34,511 nucleotides of DNA, taken from Acholeplasmatales bacterium (GTDB lineage: Bacteria; Bacillota_I; Bacilli_A; Acholeplasmatales; Anaeroplasmataceae). Location of the stretch: contig JAFRXJ010000006.1 in NCBI GenBank assembly GCA_017441525.1, forward strand, positions 1 through 34,511, written 5' to 3'. The position numbers and the translations under genes were made by a program. Shown here in pieces: positions 15,285 through 25,144 of the stretch (its first letter is position 1; each line of letters opens with the position of its first letter). The notes under the pieces were generated by a model. That model saw nothing but the letters and a program-made list of their open reading frames with translations. It did not search any database and was not told the origin of the DNA.

Positions 15285-16949
15285 ATGCTAACTGATTTAG
15301 AAATAGCTCAACAAGCTGATATTAAACCTATTAAAGAAATTGCAAAAAAATTAAATATTAACGAAGATGATTTGGAATTTTATGGAAAATATAAGGCAAA
15401 AGTTGATCCAAATTGTATTAAAGCAAAAGAAGATGGAAAAGTAATCTTAGTTACTGCTATTTCACCTACACCTGCTGGTGAAGGAAAATCAACTACAACG
15501 ATTGGTCTTTCTGATGCTTTAAATAAGCTAAATTATCAAACTATTGTTGCACTTCGTGAACCATCATTTGGACCTGTTATGGGTGTTAAGGGTGGAGCAG
15601 CTGGTGGAGGATATGCACAAGTTATCCCAATGGAAGATATTAACTTACATTTCACGGGTGACTTACATGCAATTACCACTGCAAATAACGCAATAGCTTC
15701 AATGATAGATAATCATATACATCAAGGAAATAAGCTTGGTATTGATCCAACAAGAATTATATGGCACAGATGCTTAGATATGAATGATCGTGCATTAAGA
15801 AGTGTTATAGTAGGTCTTGGTGGAAGCTCAAATGGAGTTCCTCGTGAGGATCATTTTGATATAACTGTTGCATCTGAGGTTATGGCTGTATTATGTTTAT
15901 CAACATCTCTAGAAGATTTTAAGAAGAGAATCGCTAGAATGATTGTTGCTTATACATATGATAAAAAGCCAGTTACTGTTGATGATTTAAATGCTACAGG
16001 TGCTGTTGCATTAATTATGAAGGATGCATTAAAACCAAATTTAGTACAAACATTAGAACATAATCCTGCATTAATCCATGGTGGACCATTTGCAAATATC
16101 GCACATGGATGTAATTCAGTTATCGCAACTAAGCTAGCAATGAAGCTAGCTGATTATGTCGTGACTGAGGCAGGCTTCGGTGCTGATTTAGGTGCTGAAA
16201 AATTCTTAGACATTAAATGTAGACAAACGGGTATTAAACCTTCTTGTGTAGTAATAGTTGCTACCATTCGTGCGCTAAAGATGCATGGTGGTGTATTAAA
16301 AGAAGATTTAAAGAATGAAAATGTTGAAGCGTTAATGGCTGGAATTGTAAATCTAGAGAAGCATATTGAAAACATTAAAAAATATAATTTGCCATATGTT
16401 GTAGCAATTAATAAATTCTATACTGATACTAAAAATGAAGTAGAAGCATTAGAAAATTGGGCAAAAAAGAACGGACATACTGTTTCATTATCTGAAGTAT
16501 TTACAGATGGTGGTAATGGTGGTCTTGATTTGGCAAAGAATGTTATTAATCAAATCGAAAAGAACGATGGTAGTAAAACATTTAAATGTATCTATGATGA
16601 AAATGATTCAATCAAAGATAAGATTACTACAATCGCAAAAGAAATATATGGTGCTGGCGCTGTTGAATTCTCAAGCCTAGCTAAAACTCAAATGAAGCAA
16701 TTTAAGAAGAATGGTTGGGATAATTTACCAATTTGTATGGCAAAGACTCAATATTCTTTATCTGACAATCCTAAATTATTAGGAAGACCAGAAGGCTTCA
16801 CATTAACAATTAGAGAATTAAAGCCATCAATTGGTGCAGGCTTTATCGTAGCTTTAACAGGTGATATTATGACAATGCCTGGTCTACCAAAAGAACCTGC
16901 AGCTGAAAAGATGGATATAATTGATGGAAAAATAGTAGGATTATTTTAA
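15285..16949 (+). CDS. fhs: Formate-tetrahydrofolate ligase
   Basis: It makes 10-formyl-tetrahydrofolate from formate, tetrahydrofolate and ATP, feeding the formyl steps of purine synthesis. The P-loop TPAGEGKST (62-70) is followed by the family segments [29 protein letters not shown] and, near the C-terminus, [11 protein letters not shown]. From this ATG it has 554 residues, the family norm. The AAAGG site (15272-15276) sits about 8 bases ahead; upstream in-frame codons would fall before the predicted RNA start. It leads an operon with the HPrK-like gene and purE, linking one-carbon supply to purine production. Confidence 0.96.
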   Translation: MLTDLEIAQQADIKPIKEIAKKLNINEDDLEFYGKYKAKVDPNCIKAKEDGKVILVTAISPTPAGEGKSTTTIGLSDALNKLNYQTIVALREPSFGPVMGVKGGAAGGGYAQVIPMEDINLHFTGDLHAITTANNAIASMIDNHIHQGNKLGIDPTRIIWHRCLDMNDRALRSVIVGLGGSSNGVPREDHFDITVASEVMAVLCLSTSLEDFKKRIARMIVAYTYDKKPVTVDDLNATGAVALIMKDALKPNLVQTLEHNPALIHGGPFANIAHGCNSVIATKLAMKLADYVVTEAGFGADLGAEKFLDIKCRQTGIKPSCVVIVATIRALKMHGGVLKEDLKNENVEALMAGIVNLEKHIENIKKYNLPYVVAINKFYTDTKNEVEALENWAKKNGHTVSLSEVFTDGGNGGLDLAKNVINQIEKNDGSKTFKCIYDENDSIKDKITTIAKEIYGAGAVEFSSLAKTQMKQFKKNGWDNLPICMAKTQYSLSDNPKLLGRPEGFTLTIRELKPSIGAGFIVALTGDIMTMPGLPKEPAAEKMDIIDGKIVGLF

Positions 16950-16970
16950 TCTACAGGAAAGGACTTAATA

Positions 16971-18698
16971 ATGGAATACATATATAACGAAAAACAAGTT
17001 GTAATCAACTTCTCAGAAAACTTTTGTAAGAATGAAGTAGAAGTATTAAATTCTGACTGCTTCAGTGAAGTTTTCACTAAATATATTGATAATTTATACA
17101 AAACAGAGAATCAAGCATTCTTACCACTTTTAGACTTAATGCCTAGAAAGAAAGTAGCAAAGATTTTAATTAGATTATTTAAATTATTATTCTGCTTATC
17201 TTTCAAGGATTTAGAGGCAACATCTAATGAAATTGAAAAGAGTGTTTTAGAAAAGAGATATAAATTATATGATTTAGTTCAAGATTTCTACAATTATTGG
17301 AGAAGAATTGAACGTTATTCAGTAGTTTTATCTAGAGCAACAAAGGATGGTGTTGAATCTTCATCATTCATTCAAGCTCAATCTGAATTTAACAATATTG
17401 TTTTATCTACATATAGAACAATTTCTGAAAAGCTATATGGCGAAAAATTCCCAATTTATCGTCAATTACCAGCTGGTGTTAACGCATCATTATTATTATC
17501 AAAGAATGAATGGATGCCAAAAGAATCTAAATATGCATTCTTAGCTAAGTGTGAGGCAATTGAACAAATCGTTATTAGACCTCCATTTATCTCATATTCT
17601 GCAAAGAATAAGAGAACAGGTACATATCCTGAAGTATTTACTAACCCTATTGAAAAGGTTAAAGATAAATTTGAACCAAAGAGCTACTATTGTTATGCAG
17701 CAAAAGTTGGTTCAGCATTAGCTTATATTTATTTCCATAGAGACTATATGGCTCATGGTATTACAATTGGAAACTTATTTGAATTCGTTCCACTAAATGC
17801 TTGTAAGAATAAGAAGCCTGATTTATTATACATTTTCGGTGCTGATTATGAAGGTGAATCTGAATTCTATTATGATAAGGAAGATGATATCTATGTTGGT
17901 ATCGCTCCACATAATTCATCTATTGATTACTTTGGATATATGAAGAAGATGTTATTAACTTTATATAATACAAAGATGATTGATCAAGGAAATCTACCTA
18001 TTCATGGTGCTTGTGTAAAGATTACTATGAAAGATGGTACTAAGAAGAATATCGTTATTATGGGTGACTCAGGTGCAGGTAAGTCTGAATCATTAGAAGC
18101 ATTATCAGAAATGGCTGGAGATAACATCTCTGCACAATTAACTATCTTCGATGATATGGGTACATTCAAGATTGAAAACGATGAAGTTATAGCATATGGT
18201 ACAGAAATCGGTGCATTCGTTAGACTTGACGATATGACTTCTGGATATGCTTATAGAGAAATGGATAGAGCAATCTTCATGAACCCTGATAAGGTTAACT
18301 CAAGATTAGTTATCCCTTGTGCTACATATGGTCAAATTATGGCTGGTAGCAAGGTTGATATGTATTTATATGCTAATAACTATGATGAAGAGTGTGAATC
18401 AGAAGTTGAATTCTATAACAACGCTGATGAAGCTAAAAAGATTTTCATCCGTGGTGCAAGAAGAGCAAAGGGTACAACTCAAGAAGTTGGTATGACTGAA
18501 TCATTCTTCGCAAATCCATTTGGACCAGTTCAAAGAGAAGAACAAACAAGAGTTATTATTGATAAAGTATTTAAGAAATTATTTGAAAACAATATTCCAG
18601 TTGGTGTATTACATACAAGACTAGCAGTTCCAGGAATGGAGCATGACGGTCCAGCTTTAGCAGCTAAAAAATTATTTGAATTGATTGAGAGTAAATAA
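16971..18698 (+). CDS. HPr-kinase/PEPCK-like ATP-binding protein, unknown function
   Basis: A 575-residue soluble protein with a kinase core of the HPr kinase/PEP carboxykinase type. A histidine in IHGACVKI (344-351) precedes the P-loop [14 protein letters not shown] (365-378), closest to the GDSGxGKSE form of HPr kinase. An acidic pair in FDDMGTF (393-399) follows, as in the HPrK order of motifs. The first 200 residues are helical and charged; residues 200-330 are strand-rich without a known motif. The C-terminal half also carries [19 protein letters not shown] and [11 protein letters not shown]. Classical PEPCK motifs (GLSGTGKTTL, DDEHAW) are not seen. It lies 21 bases after fhs and just before purE, so it is co-expressed with purine and one-carbon genes. 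Similar proteins are often auto-annotated as PEP carboxykinase; I would not assign that activity. Confidence 0.7.
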   Translation: MEYIYNEKQVVINFSENFCKNEVEVLNSDCFSEVFTKYIDNLYKTENQAFLPLLDLMPRKKVAKILIRLFKLLFCLSFKDLEATSNEIEKSVLEKRYKLYDLVQDFYNYWRRIERYSVVLSRATKDGVESSSFIQAQSEFNNIVLSTYRTISEKLYGEKFPIYRQLPAGVNASLLLSKNEWMPKESKYAFLAKCEAIEQIVIRPPFISYSAKNKRTGTYPEVFTNPIEKVKDKFEPKSYYCYAAKVGSALAYIYFHRDYMAHGITIGNLFEFVPLNACKNKKPDLLYIFGADYEGESEFYYDKEDDIYVGIAPHNSSIDYFGYMKKMLLTLYNTKMIDQGNLPIHGACVKITMKDGTKKNIVIMGDSGAGKSESLEALSEMAGDNISAQLTIFDDMGTFKIENDEVIAYGTEIGAFVRLDDMTSGYAYREMDRAIFMNPDKVNSRLVIPCATYGQIMAGSKVDMYLYANNYDEECESEVEFYNNADEAKKIFIRGARRAKGTTQEVGMTESFFANPFGPVQREEQTRVIIDKVFKKLFENNIPVGVLHTRLAVPGMEHDGPALAAKKLFELIESK

Positions 18699-18699
18699 T

Positions 18700-19170
18700 A
18701 TGGTAAGAGTAGGAATAATCATGGGATCAAACTCTGATTACGAAGTAATGCAAGATGCATGCAAAGTATTAGATGAGTTTGGAGTAGAATATGAAAAAAG
18801 AGTAGTATCTGCACATAGAACACCTGATTTAATGTATGAATATGCTCATAGTGCAGAAGAAAGAGGAATTAAAGTTATCATCGCTGGTGCTGGTGGGGCA
18901 GCTCACTTACCAGGCATGGTTGCTGCAATGACAACTTTACCTGTAATAGGTGTTCCAGTTAAATCAAGAGCACTAAATGGCTTAGATTCATTATTATCTA
19001 TTGTTCAAATGCCAGGTGGTGTTCCTGTATTAACAGTTGCTATCAATGGTGCTAAAAACGCTGGTTTATCAGCTGTAAGTATTTTAGCTACAAATGATAA
19101 AGATTTAGCTAAAAAGCTAAAAGATTTTAGAAAAAATCAAACAGAAACTGTATTAAATATTGAATTATAA
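18700..19170 (+). CDS. purE: N5-carboxyaminoimidazole ribonucleotide mutase
   Basis: Class I PurE moves the carboxyl group of N5-CAIR (made by PurK) to give CAIR. The phosphate-binding MGSNSD (8-13) and the catalytic SAHRTPD (His39) are present, with the glycine-rich [12 protein letters not shown]. Presence of purK in the next unit supports the class I mutase route. From this ATG it has 156 residues. An in-frame TTG five codons upstream overlaps the previous gene and is less likely, since GAGAG (18687-18691) is spaced for 18700. It is the last gene of the fhs operon, cut off from purK by a terminator and a lipoprotein gene. Confidence 0.95.
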   Translation: MVRVGIIMGSNSDYEVMQDACKVLDEFGVEYEKRVVSAHRTPDLMYEYAHSAEERGIKVIIAGAGGAAHLPGMVAAMTTLPVIGVPVKSRALNGLDSLLSIVQMPGGVPVLTVAINGAKNAGLSAVSILATNDKDLAKKLKDFRKNQTETVLNIEL

Positions 19171-19175
19171 TTTTA

Positions 19176-19210
19176 AAAATACCGTCCTTGAAGGGCGGTA
19201 TTTTATTTTT
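19176..19210 (+). terminator. Terminator after purE
   Basis: AAAATACCGTCC (19176-19187) pairs with GGGCGGTATTTT (19193-19204) over 12 pairs with one G-T, then T-rich sequence. It ends the fhs-purE operon. Confidence 0.93.
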
Positions 19211-19229
19211 AAATCACCTAAAAGAATGA

Positions 19230-19256
19230 TTACTTTTATAATTTTTATGATAAAAT
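19230..19256 (+). promoter_or_regulatory. Probable promoter of the lipoprotein gene
   Basis: Extended -10 TGA-TAAAAT (TAAAAT at 19251-19256). The best -35, TTACTT (19230-19235), is only 15 bases away, so the -10 extension probably carries most of the recognition. Confidence 0.45.
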
Positions 19257-19258
19257 AC

Positions 19259-19272
19259 AAGTAAATTTACTT
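19259..19272. promoter_or_regulatory. Perfect 14-base palindrome at the lipoprotein start site
   Basis: AAGTAAATTTACTT equals its own reverse complement and lies over the predicted transcription start, three bases past the -10. This is a usual place for a repressor site. No regulator family can be named. Confidence 0.45.
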
Positions 19273-19300
19273 AAATTATTAAAAATAGGGAGACATAATT

Positions 19301-19996
19301 ATGAAAAAAATAATTAATTATTTAATACCAGCACTTTGTCTTTTTGTGCTTGCATCTTGTAGCTCTAATTCAAATGCTAATAATAAATCAAATAAAGAAG
19401 AAATAGATTATTCTGATGATGCAAATTATCAAGTTACAGATGAAGAGTTTAGAAATATGTATAACATTTCTGGTGATTATTCTGTAGTTTATAAGCTTTT
19501 TTCAGATAATGGAAGTTCAGTTTCAATTCCATTCGAGACACTTACTTTTAAAAAAGATGATAATAAAATGAATTTAGAACTAGAATATATTATATCATCA
19601 TCTAATAAATCATATTACTCTATTATCAATGAGGATTCGTCTATATCAACAGTAGAATATAATGGAACATCATATTCTTATTTGAATTATGGTGCGGATG
19701 TTTCACAAATGATTCCTAAAGCAACAAGCTACATACCAATGGATAATCTTGTAGAAAATAAGACATTTGATTCAAAAACTAATATGTATAAAATAACTGA
19801 ATATCCATATTCTGATAGCATAAATATTGATATGAATTTTAAATTTGAAAATAAAAAGATAGTTTATTATTCTATGAATATGAAAAGTAAAAGTGCCACA
19901 GGTTCACTTGTGAAAGTTGATTTTATATATAAAGATCAAACTGTAACAATTCCTGCGGATGCACTTCAATTATTAAATGGGAATGTATTAAGATAA
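19301..19996 (+). CDS. Predicted lipoprotein of unknown function
   Basis: An N-terminal signal with KK at 2-3, a hydrophobic stretch (5-17) and lipobox LASC (17-20) predicts cleavage before Cys20 and attachment to the outer face of the membrane. A Ser/Asn/Lys-rich spacer (21-34) and an acidic stretch follow. The remaining 190 residues look strand-rich, with repeated Tyr/Ser patterns, and may form a beta-sandwich or a LolA/LppX-like shell; that is a guess. I do not recognise the family. It is 231 residues, transcribed alone from its own promoter, and followed by a long terminator. It splits purE from purK without any visible tie to purine metabolism. Confidence 0.7.
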   Translation: MKKIINYLIPALCLFVLASCSSNSNANNKSNKEEIDYSDDANYQVTDEEFRNMYNISGDYSVVYKLFSDNGSSVSIPFETLTFKKDDNKMNLELEYIISSSNKSYYSIINEDSSISTVEYNGTSYSYLNYGADVSQMIPKATSYIPMDNLVENKTFDSKTNMYKITEYPYSDSINIDMNFKFENKKIVYYSMNMKSKSATGSLVKVDFIYKDQTVTIPADALQLLNGNVLR

Positions 19997-19997
19997 T

Positions 19998-20046
19998 AAA
20001 AAGTTAGTAGACACTAAAATAAAGGTAGTGTTTGCTAACTTTTTTC
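19998..20046 (+). terminator. Long terminator after the lipoprotein gene
   Basis: AAAAAGTTAGTAGACACTA (19998-20016) pairs with the arm at 20026-20044 over 19 pairs with two G-T, and a T tract follows. One of the longest perfect stems in the window. Confidence 0.93.
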
Positions 20047-20083
20047 TTTTATTAATTATATTAATAATAAAGCGTTTTAATTG

Positions 20084-20112
20084 TTTACTAGTTAAGTCTT
20101 TTATGTTAAAAT
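20084..20112 (+). promoter_or_regulatory. Promoter of the purK-to-guaA operon
   Basis: -35 TTTACT (20084-20089), 17-base spacer, extended -10 TGT-TAAAAT (TAAAAT at 20107-20112). RNA would start near 20119, giving a leader of about 210 bases before purK. No clear PurR PurBox pair was seen. Confidence 0.6.
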
Positions 20113-20133
20113 ATACAATGTAGTTTTTAATGA

Positions 20134-20166
20134 TTTTGTTTTAATATTATAAATATTAAAATAAAA
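20134..20166. repeat. AT-only inverted repeat in the purK leader
   Basis: TTTTGTTTTAATATT (20134-20148) faces AATATTAAAATAAAA (20152-20166) across ATA: 15 pairs with one G-T and otherwise perfect. It lies 15-47 bases past the predicted RNA start. It may be an operator or a 5' hairpin; low sequence complexity makes chance more likely. Confidence 0.5.
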
Positions 20167-20211
20167 ATAAAAATTATAATTTCTGAGCACTACTTGGATC
20201 GAGGTTTTATT

Positions 20212-20277
20212 ATGATGAAGCGCAAGATGCAAGTTAATATTATTCAAAGACCATTTATTATGAATGGGTGTTTTTAG
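20212..20277 (+). CDS. Candidate 21-codon leader peptide upstream of purK
   Basis: An ATG ATG start preceded by GAGG (20201-20204, seven bases before the ATG) opens a 21-residue basic peptide beginning MMKRKMQVNIIQR and ending in NGCF, with stop TAG at 20275-20277. The stop sits in the 3' strand of helix P1 and eleven bases before the terminator stem, a position suited to translation-coupled attenuation. There is no run of one amino acid to name a signal. It may be real, or a chance ORF inside a structured RNA. Confidence 0.35.
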   Translation: MMKRKMQVNIIQRPFIMNGCF

Positions 20278-20287
20278 TGCGATTATA

Positions 20288-20314
20288 GTAGCATTTTTAT
20301 AATGCTGCTTTTTT
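20288..20314 (+). terminator. Intrinsic terminator in the purK leader
   Basis: GTAGCATT (20288-20295), loop TTTAT, AATGCTGC (20301-20308), then T6. It stands 17 bases before the purK start codon, downstream of the operon promoter and not after a long gene, the usual place for an attenuator. Confidence 0.75.
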
Positions 20315-20330
20315 GTTTAATGAGGTTATT

Positions 20331-21413
20331 ATGAAAACAATCGGAATTATTGGTGGAGGCCAACTTGGAATGATGTTGGCAGAAGAAATTCATAATTTAG
20401 GTGCTAAAGCAATTTGTTTAGATCCTAACCCTAAATGTTCTGCAAGCTTTGTTTGTGATGATATCGTAGTTGCAAAATATGATGATATCGAAGGGCTTAA
20501 GAAATTAGGAGATATGACAGATGTTATAACTTATGAATTCGAAAATGTTCCATCTAAGCAATTAAAATTTTTATTAGATACTTATAACATTCCTCAAGGC
20601 ATTCAACCTTTGTTTGATTCTCAAAATAGAATTAGAGAAAAAGAAAATGCTAAGAAGCATGGATTAAAGACTCCTAAATTTAAAGCAATTAATTCACTAG
20701 CTGATTTAGAAGATGGAATAAAAGAAATTGGAATTCCTTGTGTATATAAAACAACAACACTTGGTTATGATGGTCATGGACAGGTTTTAATTAAATCAAA
20801 AGATGACATCGAAAAGGTTAAGCCTTTCCTTGAAGGTGAAGGTATCCTAGAAGAATTTATTAAATATGATTTTGAAACATCAGTAATTCTGGTTAGAAGT
20901 AAAGATAAAACAATTACTTTCCCAATGGGGATTAATAAACATAAAAATGGTATCCTAGATGAAGTATTTGTAGATAAGCAATTAAAGGTATTTGATACTA
21001 TTAAAAAAGACGCCATTAGATTTATGGAAAGCGTAGGATACTATGGAATCTTATGTATAGAGATATTTGTTAAAGGTGATGAATATTTCTTTAATGAGAT
21101 GGCACCAAGACCACACAACAGTGGCCACTACACTATTGAAGGTTGTACAACTAATCAATATAGAGAATTAGCTAGATTCTTATTAGAGATGCCTCTTGAA
21201 GAACCAAAGCTTATATCTCCTACAGTAATGAAAAACATTTTAGGTTTTGATTACGATAATATGAAAAAAGTAAAAGTAGATAAAGATGTTCATATTCATG
21301 ATTACTTTAAAGCAGAAGTAAGAGAGAAAAGAAAGATGGCACATATTACTTTTACAAACACAACAAAAGATGAATATATAGAAAAATATAAAAATTTATT
21401 TTGTGAGGATTAA
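20331..21413 (+). CDS. purK: N5-carboxyaminoimidazole ribonucleotide synthase
   Basis: PurK uses ATP and bicarbonate to make N5-CAIR from AIR, the substrate of PurE. The N-terminal IGIIGGGQLGMM (4-15), the ATP-grasp segment YKTTTLGYDGHGQ and the late NEMAPRPHNSGHYTIE are diagnostic. It has 360 residues from this ATG. A TTG six codons upstream falls in the terminator T tract and is rejected; TGAGG (20320-20324) serves 20331. First gene of a ten-gene purine operon; its 3' end is close to purL. Confidence 0.95.
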   Translation: MKTIGIIGGGQLGMMLAEEIHNLGAKAICLDPNPKCSASFVCDDIVVAKYDDIEGLKKLGDMTDVITYEFENVPSKQLKFLLDTYNIPQGIQPLFDSQNRIREKENAKKHGLKTPKFKAINSLADLEDGIKEIGIPCVYKTTTLGYDGHGQVLIKSKDDIEKVKPFLEGEGILEEFIKYDFETSVILVRSKDKTITFPMGINKHKNGILDEVFVDKQLKVFDTIKKDAIRFMESVGYYGILCIEIFVKGDEYFFNEMAPRPHNSGHYTIEGCTTNQYRELARFLLEMPLEEPKLISPTVMKNILGFDYDNMKKVKVDKDVHIHDYFKAEVREKRKMAHITFTNTTKDEYIEKYKNLFCED

Positions 21414-21417
21414 TAAC

Positions 21418-24400
21418 ATGGCAGATTTTAGAATTTATGTTGAAAAGAAAGAAAAATATCAAGTTGAGGCTAAATCATTACAAGCTGAATTAAATCTTAA
21501 TTTAGGTTTAAATCAAAAGAATGTAAGAACAATTAATGTTTATGATTTATTTAATTTTGACGAAGAATTATTAGAAAAAGCTAAATATAGAGTATTTGGT
21601 GAAATCGTAACTGATAATGTATTTGATAATCTTGATTTAACTGGTAAGAAATATATCGCAATTGAATTCTTACCTGGTCAATTTGATCAAAGAGCATCTT
21701 CAGCAATTGATTGTGTTAAATTAATTAACCCAGATGCTGATATAAATATTAGATCTGGAAGAATTATCATTTTAGATGATGACACATCTGATGAAGATTT
21801 AGAAAAGGTTAAGAAATTTGAAATCAACGCTGTTGAAGCAAGAGAAAAAGATTTAACTCAATTAACTGATATGGAAAAAGCTCCTATTAAGCCTGTTGAA
21901 GTATTAAAAGACTTCATCAAGATGGAGGATAAGGATTTAGATGCTTATTGCAAGAAGATGGGTCTTGCAATGAACAAGGATGACTTAAAGTGTGTTGTTG
22001 ATTACTTTAAGGAAGAAGGAAGAGATCCTTGGGAAACAGAATTAAGAATTCTAGATACATATTGGTCTGACCATTGTAGACATACAACATTCGGTACTGT
22101 ATTAGATGAAATCAAGATTGATGAATCATTTATGAAGGCTGAATTAGATGAAGCATTAGATAATTATTACAATATTAGAAAAGATTTACAAAGAGAAGAA
22201 AAGAAAATCTGCTTAATGGATTTAGCAACAATTGGTGCTAGATATTTAAGAAAGATTGGTAAGCTAGATGATTTAGAAGAATCAGAAGAAAACAATGCTT
22301 GTTCAATCTTTGTTACAATTGATGTTGATGGAAAACCAGAAAAATGGTTATTACAATTCAAAAACGAAACTCATAACCACCCAACTGAAATCGAACCATT
22401 CGGTGGTGCGTCAACATGTTTAGGTGGAGCTATTCGTGACCCTCTATCAGGACGTGCATATGTTTACCAAGCAATGCGTGTTACTGGTGCTGGTAATATT
22501 TATGCTGAAATTAAAGATACATTACCTGGTAAGCTACCTCAAAGAATTATTTCTACAAAGGCAGCTCAAGGTTATTCATCATATGGTAACCAAATCGGTT
22601 TAGCAACTACTCATGTTAGAGAAATCTATCATGATGATTATGTTGCAAAGCGTTTAGAGGTTGGTGCTGTAGTAGGTGCGGTTAGAGCTGATGTAATCAG
22701 AAGAGAATCACCTGCAGCAGGAGATGTAATTTTACTTCTTGGTGGTAGAACAGGAAGAGATGGTATTGGTGGTGCAACTGGTTCATCTAAGGAGCATACA
22801 ACAAAATCATTAGAGGTTTGTTCATCAGAAGTTCAAAAGGGTAATGCACCTGAAGAAAGAAAGATTAGCCACTTATTTAGAAGACCTGAAGTAACAAGAT
22901 TGATTAAGAAATCAAATGACTTCGGTGCTGGAGGTGTTTCTGTAGCAATCGGTGAATTAGCTGATGGTCTAGAGATTTCATTAGATGCAGTTCCTACAAA
23001 ATATACTGGTTTAAATGCTACAGAGGTTGCTATTTCTGAATCACAAGAAAGAATGGCAGTTGTAGTAGAACCAAAAGATGTAGAAGAATTTATTAAGTAT
23101 TGTAAAGAAGAAAATATTGAAGTAACTAAGGTTGCTGTTGTTACTGCAGAACCAAGATTAGTAATGAACTATAGAGGAAGACAAATTGTTAACTTATCTC
23201 GTAAGTTCATTGATTCAGCTGGTGCCCTACACCATGCAAATGCAACAATTGGTGCAGTAGAAGAAAAGAATCCATTTGTTAAGGAATCTCAACCATTAGT
23301 TGAAAGAGTATTTAAGACATTATCTGATAATAATGTAGTTAGCCAAAAGGGCTTAATTGAAATGTTCGACTCAACAATCGGAGCATCAACAGTATTAATG
23401 CCATTTGGTGGAAAATATCAAAAGACTGAAACTCAAGTATCAGTTGAAAAGCTACCAGTAAAAGATGGTTATACAGATGCAGCATCTATTATGGCATTTG
23501 GTTATAACCCATTCATTGCAAAATGGTCTCCATACCATGGCGCAGAATATGCAATCATTGAAGCAATTTCAAAGGTAGTTGCGGCTGGTGCTAGATATAA
23601 TAATATGAGATTCTCATATCAAGAATTCTTTGAAAGAATGAATTCAGAGCATTCTTGGGGTAAGCCTCTTGCAGCATTACTTGGTGCATTAAAGATGCAA
23701 ACTGAATTTGGTCTACCTTCAATTGGTGGTAAGGATTCAATGTCAGGTACATTTAATGATTCATTATCAGTACCTCCAATGCTAATGGCATTTGGTATTA
23801 CAACAGTTAATGCTAAAAATGTTATTTCTCCAGATTTCAAATCTAGAGGACATAAATTATATTTAGTTAAGCATACTGAAAATGCTGACTATACACCTAA
23901 TGTAGAACAATTAAAGGAAAACTTTGAATTTGTTTCTCATAATATTGAAAAAGGAAAGATTGTTTCAGCATATGCATTAGGATTTGGTGGATTAGTTGAA
24001 GCTCTTGCAAAATGTAGCTTTGGTAATCAAACAGGATTCTATGTTAAATATGATGAAAATGAATTAGATAGATTTAATTATGGTTCAATCCTTATTGAGG
24101 TTTCAGGAAGCCTTGATTATCCAAAGGATTGTGAACCAAATGTAGTACATATTGGTCGTACAAGTCACTTCCATATCGGTGTAATTAATGGAGAGAAGTT
24201 CACATTAGCTGCATTAGAGGAAGCTAATACAAAGAAGTTTACAAAGGTTTATAAAGATAAAGGCTATAACAATTGTGAATTATTACAATTCAAGCCTCAT
24301 AAGGAAAAGGTAAGCTTATTAAAGAATAAGGATGAAGTTATCGCATACCTTCCAGTATTCCCTGGAACAAACTGTGATTATGATACATCTCGCGCATTCA

Positions 24401-25131
24401 AGAAGGCTGGTGCTAAGACTGTTGTTACAGTATTTAGAAACCAAAATTCAGAAGATATCAACGAAAGTATTAAAGAAATGGTAGAAAACATCGATAAGGC
24501 AGATATCTTTGTATTATCTGGTGGTTTCTCAGCTGGTGATGAACCAGATGGATCTGCAAAGTTTATTGCGAATGTATTAAATCAAGAGGATATCAAAGCT
24601 GCAATTAATCGTTTAATCGCTAGAAAGGGCTTAATCCTTGGTATTTGTAATGGATTCCAAGCATTAGTTAAATCAGGATTATTACCTCATGGAAAGATTG
24701 GTGAGGTAACAGAAAATTCACCTACATTATTTAGAAATGATATTAATAGACACGTTTCACAAATCGTTTCTACTAAGATTATGACTAATAAGTCACCTTG
24801 GTTATCTTCATATAAGACTGGAGAAATTCATAGTATCGCAGTCAGCCATGGTGAAGGTAAATTCATGATTTCAAAAGAAGATGCTGAAAAGCTTGCTAAG
24901 AATGGTCAAATCGCATTTGTATATGTTGATGCAGATGATAAGCCAACAACTGAAGCTCCATTTAATCCAAATGGTTCTGAATATGCAATCGAAGGTATTG
25001 TTTCAGATGATGGATTAATCTTAGGTAAGATGGGACATTCAGAGAGATATGAAAATAATCTATTCAAGAATATTAGAGGAAATAAGAAACAAAATATTTT
25101 TGAAAACGCAGTAAATTACTTTAAGAAATAA
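21418..25131 (+). CDS. purL: Phosphoribosylformylglycinamidine synthase, single-chain PurL
   Basis: It converts FGAR, glutamine and ATP to FGAM. This is the long form: an N-terminal PurS-like segment, the two PurM-like synthase halves (with [18 protein letters not shown], about 315-330) and a C-terminal class I glutamine amidotransferase. The amidotransferase has nucleophile Cys1077 in GICNGFQ and the His1144/Glu1146 pair in SHGEG. At 1237 residues it fits the single-chain type known in clostridia-like Bacillota, in place of separate PurS, PurQ and PurL. The ATG at 21418 has GAGG nine bases ahead; a GTG five codons upstream inside purK is less likely. Codon use shifts to somewhat more frequent C-ending codons than in upstream genes, as in highly expressed genes. 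Confidence 0.96.
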   Translation: MADFRIYVEKKEKYQVEAKSLQAELNLNLGLNQKNVRTINVYDLFNFDEELLEKAKYRVFGEIVTDNVFDNLDLTGKKYIAIEFLPGQFDQRASSAIDCVKLINPDADINIRSGRIIILDDDTSDEDLEKVKKFEINAVEAREKDLTQLTDMEKAPIKPVEVLKDFIKMEDKDLDAYCKKMGLAMNKDDLKCVVDYFKEEGRDPWETELRILDTYWSDHCRHTTFGTVLDEIKIDESFMKAELDEALDNYYNIRKDLQREEKKICLMDLATIGARYLRKIGKLDDLEESEENNACSIFVTIDVDGKPEKWLLQFKNETHNHPTEIEPFGGASTCLGGAIRDPLSGRAYVYQAMRVTGAGNIYAEIKDTLPGKLPQRIISTKAAQGYSSYGNQIGLATTHVREIYHDDYVAKRLEVGAVVGAVRADVIRRESPAAGDVILLLGGRTGRDGIGGATGSSKEHTTKSLEVCSSEVQKGNAPEERKISHLFRRPEVTRLIKKSNDFGAGGVSVAIGELADGLEISLDAVPTKYTGLNATEVAISESQERMAVVVEPKDVEEFIKYCKEENIEVTKVAVVTAEPRLVMNYRGRQIVNLSRKFIDSAGALHHANATIGAVEEKNPFVKESQPLVERVFKTLSDNNVVSQKGLIEMFDSTIGASTVLMPFGGKYQKTETQVSVEKLPVKDGYTDAASIMAFGYNPFIAKWSPYHGAEYAIIEAISKVVAAGARYNNMRFSYQEFFERMNSEHSWGKPLAALLGALKMQTEFGLPSIGGKDSMSGTFNDSLSVPPMLMAFGITTVNAKNVISPDFKSRGHKLYLVKHTENADYTPNVEQLKENFEFVSHNIEKGKIVSAYALGFGGLVEALAKCSFGNQTGFYVKYDENELDRFNYGSILIEVSGSLDYPKDCEPNVVHIGRTSHFHIGVINGEKFTLAALEEANTKKFTKVYKDKGYNNCELLQFKPHKEKVSLLKNKDEVIAYLPVFPGTNCDYDTSRAFKKAGAKTVVTVFRNQNSEDINESIKEMVENIDKADIFVLSGGFSAGDEPDGSAKFIANVLNQEDIKAAINRLIARKGLILGICNGFQALVKSGLLPHGKIGEVTENSPTLFRNDINRHVSQIVSTKIMTNKSPWLSSYKTGEIHSIAVSHGEGKFMISKEDAEKLAKNGQIAFVYVDADDKPTTEAPFNPNGSEYAIEGIVSDDGLILGKMGHSERYENNLFKNIRGNKKQNIFENAVNYFKK

Positions 25132-25144
25132 AAGGACGAAAAAT

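Larger units (their letters stand above)
20181..20314 (+). promoter_or_regulatory. Candidate attenuator leader of purK operon
   Basis: Helix P1 GCACTA (20187-20192) with TAGTGC (20275-20280) closes a multi-branch region. P2 runs ACTTGGATC (20192-20200) with GATGCAAGT (20226-20234), with one G-G mismatch and one base shared with P1. P3 is CCATT (20251-20255) with AATGG (20263-20267). A terminator (20288-20314) follows. CTACT (20190-20194) on the 5' side of P1 and P2 could instead pair with AGTAG (20287-20291) in the terminator stem, which would allow a switch. A short ORF with a good ribosome site lies inside. The sequence does not fit the purine, PRPP/ykkC, ZTP, THF or T-box consensus as I know them. 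Confidence 0.5.

Noticed and set aside
17347-17544. 65-residue ORF within the HPrK-like gene
   Set aside because: Out-of-frame with a full-length conserved gene; no ribosome site.
20181-20314. T-box, purine, PRPP/ykkC, ZTP or THF riboswitch upstream of purK
   Set aside because: GGGTG at 20266-20270 recalls a T-box, but the TGGNACC bulge and Stem I motifs are missing. None of the conserved cores of the other classes can be lined up.
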